A stretch of DNA of 64,000 nucleotides from Leeuwenhoekiella polynyae (GTDB taxonomy: Bacteria; Bacteroidota; Bacteroidia; Flavobacteriales; Flavobacteriaceae), in contig NZ_QOVK01000005.1 of NCBI RefSeq assembly GCF_004104075.1, positions 62,001-126,000 on the forward strand, written 5' to 3'. Below are positions 25,656 through 34,927 of this stretch, piece after piece. The notes under the pieces are model-generated. The model was not told the DNA's origin. It did not search any database and saw only the letters and a list, made by a program, of their open reading frames with translations. Position numbers and translations under genes: made by a program. Position 1 is the stretch's first letter. Every line of letters begins with the position of its first letter.

Positions 25656-26759
25656 TTAAAACTCAAATTTTAGCTGAACAACAATTTCTTTCTTGTCAGA
25701 GAGTTGTTCCTTTTTATCTTCTGTGTTGAGGTTTGCTAAAGTAATACCCAAAAGGCGCACACTATTTTTCATTTTTTCTTGGTAAAGCAGCTCTTTTGCA
25801 GTTTCAAGAATAACGTCTTTAGACCTGATATAATAGGAAAGTGTTTTGCTTCGGGTTTTTAATGTGAAGTCGCTATACTTAATTTTTAAAGTAACTGTTT
25901 TACCGGCAACATTAGACTTCTTTAAGCGGCGTTCAATCTCTTCGGCAATGTTCTCGAGACGCTCTAGCATAAAGATTTCAGAAGAAATATTTTCACTAAA
26001 TGTTCGCTCTGCACCTAATGATTTTCTAATTCGGTCTGGCTTTACAGGACTGTTGTGAATACCGCGCACCACATTATAATAATGCTTCCCGCTTTTACCG
26101 AATTTTTCCTCTAAAAACTCCAGTGTTTTAGTTTTAAGTTCATTGCCTGTGAATATGCCGAGTTGGTACATTTTTTCGGCAGTGACTTTACCCACACCAT
26201 AAAATTTTCTGATATCTAGAGCTTCGAGAAATGGGATTACTTCTTCTGGGCCAATGGTTTTTTGACCGTTAGGCTTATTGACATCGCTAGCAACTTTTGC
26301 AATAAATTTATTTACAGAAATCCCTGCAGAAGCATTTAGGCCTGTTTTTTCTTTGATCTTAGCGCGTATTTCTTTTGCAATGAGCGACGCGCTGGGATTT
26401 CCCTTTTTATTGTCACTGACGTCCAGATAGGCTTCATCAAGAGACAGCGGTTCTACCAGATCTGTATATTCATAAAATATTTGTCTGATTTGAGCACTTA
26501 TCTCCCGATACCTGTCAAAACGAGTCTTTACAAAAATGAGTTCTGGGCAGAGTCTGCGTGCTAAACCTCCTGCCATCGCGCTACGCACACCAAATTTACG
26601 GGCTTCATAACTCGCTGCGCTCACCACACCACGTTCAGAACCACCACCCACGGCTACAGGTTTTCCTCTCAGTTCAGGATTGTCCAGCTGTTCTACAGAC
26701 GCATAAAATGCATCCATATCGACATGAATAATCTTTCTGGATTTAGGTTCTTCTTCCAT
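25656..26759 (-). CDS. dinB: DNA polymerase IV (DinB, Y family)
   Basis: This translesion polymerase has 367 residues. The palm acidic residues lie in IIHVDMDAFYASVEQ (Asp14) and PLSLDEAYLDVS (about 103-114). The fingers segment SAASYEARKFGVRSAM, the thumb helix-hairpin-helix region FYGVGKVTAEKMYQLGI (about 180-196) and the little-finger domain to the C-terminus are all present. I see no beta-clamp-binding QxxLF-type tail beyond the final VVQLKFEF segment. The gene stands alone and diverges from the Rossmann protein at 26887. Confidence 0.94.
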   Translation of the reverse strand: MEEEPKSRKIIHVDMDAFYASVEQLDNPELRGKPVAVGGGSERGVVSAASYEARKFGVRSAMAGGLARRLCPELIFVKTRFDRYREISAQIRQIFYEYTDLVEPLSLDEAYLDVSDNKKGNPSASLIAKEIRAKIKEKTGLNASAGISVNKFIAKVASDVNKPNGQKTIGPEEVIPFLEALDIRKFYGVGKVTAEKMYQLGIFTGNELKTKTLEFLEEKFGKSGKHYYNVVRGIHNSPVKPDRIRKSLGAERTFSENISSEIFMLERLENIAEEIERRLKKSNVAGKTVTLKIKYSDFTLKTRSKTLSYYIRSKDVILETAKELLYQEKMKNSVRLLGITLANLNTEDKKEQLSDKKEIVVQLKFEF

Positions 26760-26886
26760 AGTATTTGCAAAAATACATCAAAGGGCTTTGCGCTCGGCTC
26801 TATTTTTAAACGCACAAAATTGTAAATTGGCTTTATAATTAATTCTTGTAGCATTTCAGTTTTAATTATCTAGCAAATCAAATAAA

Positions 26887-27552
26887 ATGGGAAAAACAGC
26901 AATTATATTAGGTATTACAGGACTAACTGGTAATCTTCTTGCTGAATCAGTTTTAGCTGATTCCAGATATGATAAACTCATCAGTTTTCATCGTAGAAAA
27001 TCTAATATAACGCATCCTAAACTAGAAGAGCACGTAGTAGATGTTCTTGATTTAGAGAAATATGAATCTTTATTTAAAGGTGATATTGTTTTCTGCTGTA
27101 TTGGTACGACTCAGTCTAAAACGAGTGATAAAGAAACCTATAGACAGATAGATTATGGCATTCCTGTAAGTGCTGCCCGGTTATGCAAACAAAATAATAT
27201 TCCCCAATTTATTGCTATTTCTGCGCTGGGTGCAAATGCAGAAAGCAGTGTTTTTTACAATAAAGTGAAAGGGGAGATGGAGCGTGATGTACTTAAACAA
27301 AATCTACAGGAAACTTATTTATTGCAGCCGGCATTATTAGCAGGAGATCGGGAAGAAAAGCGAATGACAGAAAAGCTGGCCATACAGGTTTTTAAGGTTT
27401 TCAACTTTTTTTTGATAGGACCTTTAAAGAAATTTCAAAGCATAAAACCAGAAGCTTTAGTAGCAGCAATGCAGTATCTTTCCTTTAACACATATGCAGA
27501 TAACAGAATAGAATCTGATGTAATCAAAAAAATCGCAGGAAAACATGCTTGA
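26887..27552 (+). CDS. NAD(P)-binding Rossmann-fold protein (HTATIP2/Semialdehyde-type)
   Basis: The 221-residue protein begins with a dinucleotide-binding loop, IILGITGLTGNLLAE (residues 5-19), followed by a typical Rossmann order: DVLDLEKYE, FCCIGTT, and FIAISALGANAESSVFYNKVKGEME, in which YNKVK resembles the Y-x-x-x-K pair of extended short-chain dehydrogenases. It resembles oxidoreductases related to human HTATIP2. The substrate is unknown. It overlaps the CYTH gene by eight bases, so the three genes 26887-28506 are one operon. Confidence 0.8.
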   Translation: MGKTAIILGITGLTGNLLAESVLADSRYDKLISFHRRKSNITHPKLEEHVVDVLDLEKYESLFKGDIVFCCIGTTQSKTSDKETYRQIDYGIPVSAARLCKQNNIPQFIAISALGANAESSVFYNKVKGEMERDVLKQNLQETYLLQPALLAGDREEKRMTEKLAIQVFKVFNFFLIGPLKKFQSIKPEALVAAMQYLSFNTYADNRIESDVIKKIAGKHA

Positions 27553-28021
27553 AATAGAACGTAAATTTTTAGTGAAAACAAAAGCTTTTAAATCAGAAGC
27601 TTTTTCGCAAAGCGAAATAAAGCAAGGCTATCTCAATAGCAGTCCTGAGCGCGCTGTGCGTATACGCATTAAAAAAAAAATAGGCTATTTGACCATAAAA
27701 GGTAAGTCTGACGAGTCTGGAACAACGCGTTTTGAGTGGGAAAAAGAAATTGATAAAGAGGAGGCCGAAGCTTTATTGAAACTGTGTGAACCCGGTGTGA
27801 TTTCAAAAATAAGGTATGAGGTTGAAGCTGGTGAACATGTTTATGAAGTAGATGAATTTTTTGATGAAAATGATGGACTTGTTTTAGCCGAAATAGAATT
27901 GAACACCTCAGATGAAAAGTTTATAAAACCAGATTGGCTGGGAGAAGAAGTTACCGGGGACGTGCGGTACTACAACTCACAGCTGAGTAAAAACCCATTT
28001 ACGTTATGGAAAGAAAATTAA
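27545..28021 (+). CDS. CYTH domain protein (triphosphate tunnel metalloenzyme)
   Basis: This 158-residue protein starts with the family hallmark MLEIERKFLVK (E-x-E-x-K) and continues through the charged strands of the tunnel fold: RAVRIRIKKKIGYLTIKGK, FEWEKEI, YEVDEFF and LVLAEIEL. Members hydrolyse inorganic triphosphate or related compounds with Mg or Mn; this short form is like bacterial TTMs with tripolyphosphatase activity. It overlaps both neighbours by 8 and 16 bases. Exact substrate is inference from family. Confidence 0.9.
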   Translation: MLEIERKFLVKTKAFKSEAFSQSEIKQGYLNSSPERAVRIRIKKKIGYLTIKGKSDESGTTRFEWEKEIDKEEAEALLKLCEPGVISKIRYEVEAGEHVYEVDEFFDENDGLVLAEIELNTSDEKFIKPDWLGEEVTGDVRYYNSQLSKNPFTLWKEN

Positions 28022-28506
28022 TTTTTAAACTGTTTACTCTATTGGTTTTTTTAGTGTCTTGTAAAGAACAACCGGCAAAAGAAGTGCCTCGTCGTAAGGA
28101 TGAACCACAACATAAAAGACTTGTTTCTGATATAGAAGCTGAACTCAAAGAAGCAGGTTATCTCACAATGAATTACGTAGATGAGAAAACAAAAGATACA
28201 GTGATTATGCAACAGTATTTTATGGCTTTTCTCAAAAGGGGTACTAATCGCAACCAGACTAAAGCTGAGGCAGACAGTCTTCAGAAGCTACACTTAGAAC
28301 ATTTAGGTAAAATGTATGAGTTAGGCTATGCAGATATTTCAGGACCTTTTGGAGATGATAGCACTATACGCGGTATTACTATTTACAATACGCCAACACT
28401 GAAGATGGCAGATAGTCTGGCAAATCTAGACCCTATGGTTCAAGCAGGTAGATTAGAGATTGAGTTACACCCGTGGTGGGCCGCAAAGGGATTCCCATTG
28501 CGCTAA
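28006..28506 (+). CDS. Lipoprotein with YCII-related domain
   Basis: The 166-residue product has a lipoprotein signal (FTLLVFLVSC19). The mature part, from about residue 65, reads like a YCII domain: DTVIMQQYFMAFLKRG, HLEHLGKMYELGYADISGPFG, ADSLANLDPMVQAGRLEIELHPW. YCII proteins are small ferredoxin-like folds, normally cytoplasmic; an exported, lipid-anchored version is uncommon. It overlaps the CYTH gene by 16 bases and ends the operon. The domain call rests on pattern reading only. Confidence 0.72.
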   Translation: MERKLIFKLFTLLVFLVSCKEQPAKEVPRRKDEPQHKRLVSDIEAELKEAGYLTMNYVDEKTKDTVIMQQYFMAFLKRGTNRNQTKAEADSLQKLHLEHLGKMYELGYADISGPFGDDSTIRGITIYNTPTLKMADSLANLDPMVQAGRLEIELHPWWAAKGFPLR

Positions 28507-28512
28507 AAACAA

Positions 28513-28541
28513 AAAGCCGAAACATCAAGTGTTCCGGCTTT
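28513..28541. terminator. Terminator between convergent operons
   Basis: AAAGCCGAAACA pairs with TGTTCCGGCTTT with one mismatch, around a five-base loop. It lies between the YCII-like gene on the plus strand and the efflux operon on the minus strand and could serve both. Confidence 0.75.
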
Positions 28542-28590
28542 AAGCTGTTCCTTTAGGGATAAAAGGCTCGATTAATTTTAAAAATTTTGG

Positions 28591-29991
28591 CTATTGCCAT
28601 CCACCTCCTAGAGCTTCGTAGAGGTCTACGATTGCTTGCAGTTGGTTAAAACGGGTGTCTATAAGGTCTAAGCTAGAACTAAGAGCATTTTGACGCGCGG
28701 TTAGTACTTCTAAGTAGTTTACGAGACCGTTATCTAAAAGCTCTTCAGAATAGTTTGTTGCCAGATCATAGGCTTCAAATTCATTTTTCTTCACTTCCAG
28801 TTTTTCAGTGGCAATTTCATATGAATATAAAGCATCAGAGACTTCCTGAGTTGCAGTTAGCAAGGCGCTTCTAAACTGAAGTTTAGCTTGTTCTTGCGTT
28901 GCTTGGGCTACTTCATATTTTGTTCGTATTTGTCTTCCGTTAAAAATAGGCTGAGTCAGACCAGCAACAATAGTTGAAAATAAAGAACTCGAATCAAAAA
29001 GCTTGTCAAATTCTAAACTCTGAAAACCACCAGTTGCTGTTAAGGTAAGCGAAGGGTAAAAGTTGCTTCGGGCTACATTCGTGAGTTCAAACGCATTCAG
29101 TAAATTAAATTCTGAAGCCATAACGTCTGGTCTGTTGCTCAACAATTCAGCAGGAACACCGGTTTTTAGCGGTGTTGTGATTTTCTGATCAACAAGATTA
29201 CCGCGTTCAATCGCACCCGCCTCTTTGCCTAAAAGTATAGAAAGACTGTTTTCTAAAAGGCGTATTTGTTTAAGGATGTCTAATCGTAAGGCTTTTGCCG
29301 TATACAGTTGCGCTTCTGTTTGCTTTACGCCTACTTCAGTAACATTACCGGCTTCTTTTAAAGCTTTTGTAGTTTCGAGGCTACTGCTTCTGGTTTCGAT
29401 GGTTTCTTCGGTAACCCGAAGTTGTTCATCTAAAGCTAAAAGCTGAAAGTAAGAGGACGCGATATTAGCAATCAAAGCAGTCTTTACAGCTTTATGAGCT
29501 TCTACAGTTTGTAAATAAGAAGCGGCATAAGCGCGTTTATTACTTCTTATTTTTCCCCAGATATCAGCCTCCCACGAAAGACTTCCGCTAAGCTGAAAAA
29601 CATCTAAACTAGAGAATTGACTTCCAAACTGACTGTTTGACGATAAATCCTGATGTGTGTATTGCCCGGTTCCGCTAAGGGTTGGGAAATAGCCCTGCTT
29701 GCCTTGCTTAAAGTAAGCCTGAGCAGCTCTGATCTGTTCTAAAGCAACACGAATGTCTATATTTTCCTGAAGTCCCTCTTGAATCAATTCCTGAAGAGCA
29801 GGATCTGTAAAAAGTTCGTTCCAAGAAATCAGCGTCACATTTGTACTGTCTTGCGGCAGCATATCTGTGCGGTAGTTGAGATCGTTAATCACTTCTTCCG
29901 GGCGCTCATATTCTTTAGCAGCAAAGCACGAAGCCAGCAATAAGGGAACAGCAATCAGTGTGAAAAATCTAAATATTGTTTGCTTTTTCAT
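28591..29991 (-). CDS. RND efflux outer-membrane factor (TolC/NodT type lipoprotein)
   Basis: The 466-residue protein is the outer-membrane channel of the tripartite pump encoded here. It has a lipobox (LLLASC22), the first conserved box WNELFTDPALQELIQEGL, long alpha-helical repeats with ALEQIRAAQAYFKQG, and the second half repeat LLSNRPDVMASEFNLLNAFELTNVARSNFYPSLTLT. It starts one base after the permease stop region (29993), so the two genes are tightly joined. Typical family length. Confidence 0.93.
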   Translation of the reverse strand: MKKQTIFRFFTLIAVPLLLASCFAAKEYERPEEVINDLNYRTDMLPQDSTNVTLISWNELFTDPALQELIQEGLQENIDIRVALEQIRAAQAYFKQGKQGYFPTLSGTGQYTHQDLSSNSQFGSQFSSLDVFQLSGSLSWEADIWGKIRSNKRAYAASYLQTVEAHKAVKTALIANIASSYFQLLALDEQLRVTEETIETRSSSLETTKALKEAGNVTEVGVKQTEAQLYTAKALRLDILKQIRLLENSLSILLGKEAGAIERGNLVDQKITTPLKTGVPAELLSNRPDVMASEFNLLNAFELTNVARSNFYPSLTLTATGGFQSLEFDKLFDSSSLFSTIVAGLTQPIFNGRQIRTKYEVAQATQEQAKLQFRSALLTATQEVSDALYSYEIATEKLEVKKNEFEAYDLATNYSEELLDNGLVNYLEVLTARQNALSSSLDLIDTRFNQLQAIVDLYEALGGGWQ

Positions 29992-29992
29992 A

Positions 29993-32900
29993 TTAATGAG
30001 TTTCTTCGGTTTGAGTAGTTGGTTTTCCAGAAATTTTCTCTTGTAACCATTGAAACATGATATAGAGAATAGGGATTACAAACACACCGAGTACGGTCCC
30101 TATTAATAATCCACCAACAGCTCCGGTACCTATTGAGCGGTTTCCAGCAGCACCTACACCTGTAGCAAGTACAAGAGGCATAAGCCCCAGGATAAAGGCA
30201 AACGAGGTCATTAAGATTGGGCGTAGACGCGCTTTTGCTCCATCTATAGCAGCGTCTACAATAGATTCCCCATTTTTACGCCGCTGTATGGCAAATTCTA
30301 CAATAAGAATCGCATTTTTTGCTAATAGACCTACCAGCATTATGAGTGCGATCTGGAAGTAAATATTATTCTCAAGCCCCATTAATTTGGTTGAGATAAA
30401 AGCTCCAAAAATACCCAGTGGTAAAGAAAGGATTACTGCCAGTGGTAGTAAGTAACTTTCGTATTGTGCAGATAGTAAAAAGTATACAAACAATACACAC
30501 AACATAAATATCATTAGGGTTTGATTACCAGAACTTACTTCTTCACGAGTCAGACCGGAGTAGGCTACATCATAATTATTTGCAAGTTTAGAGGCTTCTT
30601 GCTCAACGATTTTAATACCATCACCGGAACTGTATCCCGGGTTCATAGATACGTTTACTTTAGTCGAATTAAAAAGGTTGAATCTGGTTACAGCCTGCGG
30701 ACCGTAAACACGCTCAAAACTTACATATTCACTAAGTGGTGTCATATCTCCATTTTTAGTTCTGATAAACATGGAGTTTATATCATCTTTATCTGCGCGG
30801 AAATCTGGATATGCCTGTATGTAAACACGGTATTGTTTACCAAAACGTGAAAAATCTGCAGCATAAATCCCACCTATATAGCCCTGCATTGCAGAGAATA
30901 TATCACTAACGGTCACTCCTGTACGTTTAGCAAGGGGAATGTCAATATCCAATTGATATTGGGGATATTTTGTGTTGAAAGATGATTGTGCGTATTGCAC
31001 TTCAGGATGAGACATAATGTTACCCATAAATTCCTGATTGGCTTGATCCAGATCTGTTAATGTACCACTAGCTCGGTCTAATAAGTTTACCTCTACTCCA
31101 GATGAAATACTAAACCCAGGGATACTAGGAGGAGCAAAGAAAATAATATTCGCTTCAGGGTATTGAGCAGCCACTCCAAAGAGCTTTGCGGTTATAGCAT
31201 CTACAGATAAAGAATCTGCATCACGCTTAGAGAAGTCATCAAGCTTCATAAAACCTAAAGCGTTGTTACTACCCTGACCACTTATTAAACCACGACCAGA
31301 AACGGTGCTGATACCTTCAATGCCTGGTATGTCTTTAATGTCATTATAAAGTTCGGTAAGTACTTCGTTAGTTTTATCTAAAGAAGAACCCGGTGCAAGT
31401 GACATATCAATAAATAATACTCCACGGTCTTCATTAGGTACAAAACCGGTTCGTGTCGTACTTGAAGCCCAAAATATTCCCATACCTGCAAGTATGATCA
31501 TCGCAAAGGTGATCCATTTGTTTTTGTATAAGAAACCTAAAGACTTTCCGTAGTGATTAATAGTGGCATTAAAACCCCTGTTGAATCTGTCATAAAAACG
31601 CTGTAAAAAGCTTTTCTTCTTATGCTCGTCTTCTTCATTATGCGGCTTTAAGAATAAGGCACACAATGCCGGACTCAAAGTCAATGCGTTAACTGCTGAA
31701 ATTATAATCGCAACAATAAGTGTGATACCAAACTGTTCATAGAAAACCCCTGTAGGACCTTGTACAAAGGTTACTGGTATAAATACCGCAGCCATAACTA
31801 AGGTGATCGAGATGATCGCTCCAGATATTTCGTGCATTGCATCTAGAGTAGCACCAGATGCACTTTTAGCGCCTTCATCTAATTTGGCGTGAACGGCCTC
31901 AACAACTACAATTGCATCATCTACCACGATACCAATTGCCAATACGAGTGCAAATAGCGTAAGCAGGTTTATAGAGTACCCAAATAAGTTTAAGAAGAAA
32001 AATGTACCTATAATCGAAACCGGAACCGCAATCGCCGGGATTAATGTGGATCTAAAATCTTGCAAGAAAATAAACACAACGATAAATACCAAAATAAAGG
32101 CTTCTATAAGGGTGTGAACCACTTTTTCTATGGAAGCTTCCAGAAATTCATTGGTGTTATACGGCACAAAGATCTCTACACCTTCTGGCAGATCTTTTCT
32201 AATCGTTTCCAGTTCACCCTGAATGGTTTCAATAATATCTTGCGCATTAGAACCTTTAGTTTGATAGATAGCAAAACTCACACTAGGGTACCCTTTAGTT
32301 TGTGAGCTTGCCGCATAAGATTGCGCATCAAGCTGAATATCTGCAACATCTTTCAGTCTTAAAAACTGTCCGTTTTCGAGAGCTTTGATGATGATATCTT
32401 CATATTGTCCTTCTTCTTTATAACGCCCACTGTATTTAATAGTGTAAGAAAAAGTTTCTCCGTTATTCTGTCCCAAAGTTCCCGCAGCAGCTTCTAAACT
32501 TTGCTCGTTTAATGCCGCTGTAATATCTGCAGGTACTAGGTTATACGCTTTTAAACGGTCTGGTTTTAACCAGATACGCATTGCATAATCCTGTTGTGAG
32601 AATACGTTTGCATCGCCCACACCATTTACACGCTTAAATGCCGGAATGATATTAATATTCAGGTAATTGTTTAAGAACGTCGCATCATAGTCTGGATTCT
32701 TAGAATACATAGACATAAACATCAACGCTCCTGTTTGTCTTTTTTGGGTTACCACACCAGACTGTGTAACTTCTTGCGGGAGTAATGGGCTCGCAAGAGC
32801 TACCCGGTTTTGTACGTTTACCGCATCAATATCAGGGTCTGTATCCTGATCAAAATATACCGTGATCTCAGCAGTACCATTATTGGTTGCTGTAGAGGTG

Positions 32901-33133
32901 ATATAGCTCATCCCTTCAACACCGTTAATTTGTTCCTCAATAGGAATGATTACACTTTCCAGAATGGTCTCAGCACTGGCACCGGTGTAACTTGCAGTTA
33001 CCTGAACTGTTGGCGGTGCAATATCAGGATATTGCTCAACAGATAAGGTTGTAAGTCCAAGTACTCCAAGAATAACTATGATAATAGATATTACAGTAGA
33101 AAGTACCGGTCTTTCTATAAATGTTTTTAACAT
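29993..33133 (-). CDS. RND efflux permease, HAE1 (AcrB) family
   Basis: The 1046-residue inner-membrane transporter exports drugs or other hydrophobic compounds using the proton gradient. It opens with MLKTFIERPVLSTVISIIIVILG, shows the HAE1 signature of paired Asp in transmembrane helix 4 (IGIVVDDAIVVVEAVH, about 400-415) and the C-terminal half repeat with NAILIVEFA (about 935-943). Porter-domain loops are of normal size. Substrate cannot be inferred. It lies between the membrane fusion protein gene and the outer-membrane factor gene in one operon. Confidence 0.96.
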   Translation of the reverse strand: MLKTFIERPVLSTVISIIIVILGVLGLTTLSVEQYPDIAPPTVQVTASYTGASAETILESVIIPIEEQINGVEGMSYITSTATNNGTAEITVYFDQDTDPDIDAVNVQNRVALASPLLPQEVTQSGVVTQKRQTGALMFMSMYSKNPDYDATFLNNYLNINIIPAFKRVNGVGDANVFSQQDYAMRIWLKPDRLKAYNLVPADITAALNEQSLEAAAGTLGQNNGETFSYTIKYSGRYKEEGQYEDIIIKALENGQFLRLKDVADIQLDAQSYAASSQTKGYPSVSFAIYQTKGSNAQDIIETIQGELETIRKDLPEGVEIFVPYNTNEFLEASIEKVVHTLIEAFILVFIVVFIFLQDFRSTLIPAIAVPVSIIGTFFFLNLFGYSINLLTLFALVLAIGIVVDDAIVVVEAVHAKLDEGAKSASGATLDAMHEISGAIISITLVMAAVFIPVTFVQGPTGVFYEQFGITLIVAIIISAVNALTLSPALCALFLKPHNEEDEHKKKSFLQRFYDRFNRGFNATINHYGKSLGFLYKNKWITFAMIILAGMGIFWASSTTRTGFVPNEDRGVLFIDMSLAPGSSLDKTNEVLTELYNDIKDIPGIEGISTVSGRGLISGQGSNNALGFMKLDDFSKRDADSLSVDAITAKLFGVAAQYPEANIIFFAPPSIPGFSISSGVEVNLLDRASGTLTDLDQANQEFMGNIMSHPEVQYAQSSFNTKYPQYQLDIDIPLAKRTGVTVSDIFSAMQGYIGGIYAADFSRFGKQYRVYIQAYPDFRADKDDINSMFIRTKNGDMTPLSEYVSFERVYGPQAVTRFNLFNSTKVNVSMNPGYSSGDGIKIVEQEASKLANNYDVAYSGLTREEVSSGNQTLMIFMLCVLFVYFLLSAQYESYLLPLAVILSLPLGIFGAFISTKLMGLENNIYFQIALIMLVGLLAKNAILIVEFAIQRRKNGESIVDAAIDGAKARLRPILMTSFAFILGLMPLVLATGVGAAGNRSIGTGAVGGLLIGTVLGVFVIPILYIMFQWLQEKISGKPTTQTEETH

Positions 33134-33148
33134 GATTTGCTGCTTAGA

Positions 33149-34300
33149 TTATTGGAATAGTTGTTTAACAGGTTTTGCAATACTGTCAAAAGGAACTTCT
33201 TGAGGCTGTATAGTCATCCCGGCACGTACCTTATTGGCTCCTTTTGCAATGATTTTATCACCGGCTTGTAAACCAGAATCTACGATGTATAAGTTGCCTA
33301 CAGTCGCTTTTGTGGTGATCTCAGAAGTCACTGTTTTGTTCTCGCTGCTTACTTTGTAGGTAATGATCTTTCCCTGTTGTTCAAAAGTTGAATTTTGAGG
33401 CACTACGGCAACATCACTATAAACAATAGGAATTTTAAGAGTGCCACTATTACCATTTGTGATCAGCTGATTTGGGTTGTCAAAAATTGCTCTGAAACTT
33501 ACCGTACCGGTAGTAGGATCTACCTGGCCGGTTACCGTTTGTATCTTCCCTTTTTGATCATATTCTTTTCCGTTTGCCAGTTCAAGAGTTACTTGGGGGA
33601 AGTTATTTACCTTTTCCTGAAGCGATGCTCCTTCAGTATTCTGAATAAAGTCAAGATATTCAGATTCGTTCATAGAGAAAAATGCATACACTTTTTCTAT
33701 GTCTGAAACCGTTGTTAACGGGGTAGAATCACTAGGGCCTACAAGAGTTCCTTCTCGGTATGGTATAGCACCTACATAACCATCTACAGGACTTCTTACA
33801 GTGCCGTAACCTATATTTGCTGCAATACTTTCATAAGCACTTTGTGCCTGTTGTAATTGGGCTTTTGCCGTTTCTAACTGTACGTTACTAATGATTTTTT
33901 TCTCAACCAGGGGTCTTAGTTTATTAACTTCAACCTGTGCAGCATTTACATTAGCTTTTGCAGCATTGGCATCTTGAGAAAGAGACTGAGTTTCTAGTTT
34001 AAAAAGAACCTGACCTTTTCTTACTTTTTCACCCTCATCTACCAGTACATTAGAGATGTAGCCTTGTATTTTAGCGCGTACGCCACTGTTTACAATACCC
34101 TCTATGCTCGCAGGATAAGAACTATAACCGGTCACAGTTTGTTGAGGTATAGTAATTACCGGCAGCGCTTGAGGCTGTTGTTCCTCTCCTTTCTGAGCCT
34201 GTTTAGAATCACCGCAAGATGTTGTGGTTATAAAAACTCCTACCAGAGCAGGAATTAAATAAGATAAAACTCTTTTTTTCATTATTGAGGGTTTATTCAT
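33149..34300 (-). CDS. RND efflux periplasmic adaptor (membrane fusion protein)
   Basis: The 383-residue lipoprotein links the permease to the outer-membrane channel. Visible parts are the signal with lipobox TTSC29, the lipoyl-like halves around a coiled hairpin (VRAKIQGYISNVLVDEGEKVRKGQVLFKL ... TVRSPVDGYVGAIPYREGTLVG given here only as anchors YISNVLVDEGE and SPVDGYVG), and the beta-barrel domain afterwards. Two starts are possible: ATG at 34300, overlapping the regulator by eight bases, or ATG at 34282 (MKKRVLSYL), which gives a more standard signal peptide. Confidence 0.93.
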   Translation of the reverse strand: MNKPSIMKKRVLSYLIPALVGVFITTTSCGDSKQAQKGEEQQPQALPVITIPQQTVTGYSSYPASIEGIVNSGVRAKIQGYISNVLVDEGEKVRKGQVLFKLETQSLSQDANAAKANVNAAQVEVNKLRPLVEKKIISNVQLETAKAQLQQAQSAYESIAANIGYGTVRSPVDGYVGAIPYREGTLVGPSDSTPLTTVSDIEKVYAFFSMNESEYLDFIQNTEGASLQEKVNNFPQVTLELANGKEYDQKGKIQTVTGQVDPTTGTVSFRAIFDNPNQLITNGNSGTLKIPIVYSDVAVVPQNSTFEQQGKIITYKVSSENKTVTSEITTKATVGNLYIVDSGLQAGDKIIAKGANKVRAGMTIQPQEVPFDSIAKPVKQLFQ

Positions 34301-34799
34301 TGTTATTTTTTGCTGAAAGTTTTTCTCGAATCTTTCTTAGTGATTCACTGGCTTGCTCTAGATATTGTAGGTATTCTAAATGAAATTCCAGATCAAAGTG
34401 CAGCTCTTCGTTTTCGGGGTTATTGTGATTTATTTGCTCCTTATATTTCATAACAGCAACATGCAGTTGCTTTTCTTTTTCCCAGGTATCAAGGGTTTCA
34501 CCCATATGAATAAGGATGTGATTTGGATTCATCACAAAGTATTTTTTGCGATCCCCACAAACGGTATAATAGGTTATGGTCTTCTGATGCTGAAGATTAT
34601 TTAAATGGGTAGAAATGGTACTTTTACTGGCTTGTAAATTGGCTACAAACTCATCAAATGTGCACCCCTTTTTACCCGTTAAAATTAAGGTTGAGACAAT
34701 GCGCGCTGCAAGAGGAGGAATATTGTCTTTCTTCTCAATATGCACTCCTAAGCGTTCAATTAATTGTTGCTTTTCGGCATTTAGCTCTTCCAACTTCAT
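34293..34799 (-). CDS. GbsR/MarR family transcriptional regulator
   Basis: The 168-residue protein has a winged helix-turn-helix in its N-terminal half (AARIVSTLILTGKKGCTFDEFVANLQASKSTISTHLNNLQ anchored at ASKSTISTHL, about 57-66) and a helical C-terminal dimerisation tail. It is the first gene of the efflux operon and overlaps the adaptor gene, so it very likely represses its own operon; a perfect palindrome lies between the presumed -33 and -7 boxes at 34833-34852. GbsR-type regulators respond to small ligands; which one is unknown. Confidence 0.88.
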   Translation of the reverse strand: MKLEELNAEKQQLIERLGVHIEKKDNIPPLAARIVSTLILTGKKGCTFDEFVANLQASKSTISTHLNNLQHQKTITYYTVCGDRKKYFVMNPNHILIHMGETLDTWEKEKQLHVAVMKYKEQINHNNPENEELHFDLEFHLEYLQYLEQASESLRKIREKLSAKNNNE

Positions 34800-34819
34800 T
34801 TTTATTGTATTTGAAAGCG

Positions 34820-34854
34820 CAAAATTACGAGCGGTTCGGTTTTTACCGAACCAA
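34820..34854 (-). promoter_or_regulatory. Efflux operon promoter with perfect operator palindrome
   Basis: GGTTCGGT (34833-34840), TTTT, ACCGAACC (34845-34852) is an 8-base perfect inverted repeat. On the minus strand TAATTTTG (34827-34820) fits the -7 box TAnnTTTG and starts just downstream of the palindrome; TTGG (34854-34851) is the nearest -33-like sequence, though at a wider spacing than normal. The palindrome therefore occupies the promoter spacer, where bound repressor would block polymerase. The regulator start at 34799 is about 20 bases downstream. Confidence 0.7.
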
Positions 34855-34927
34855 TAAGACTTAAAAATTTGTTAAATGTAAGTTATCGTTATCTTAGGCC
34901 TAGTAAGGGCTCACAAGGAGAAGGTTT

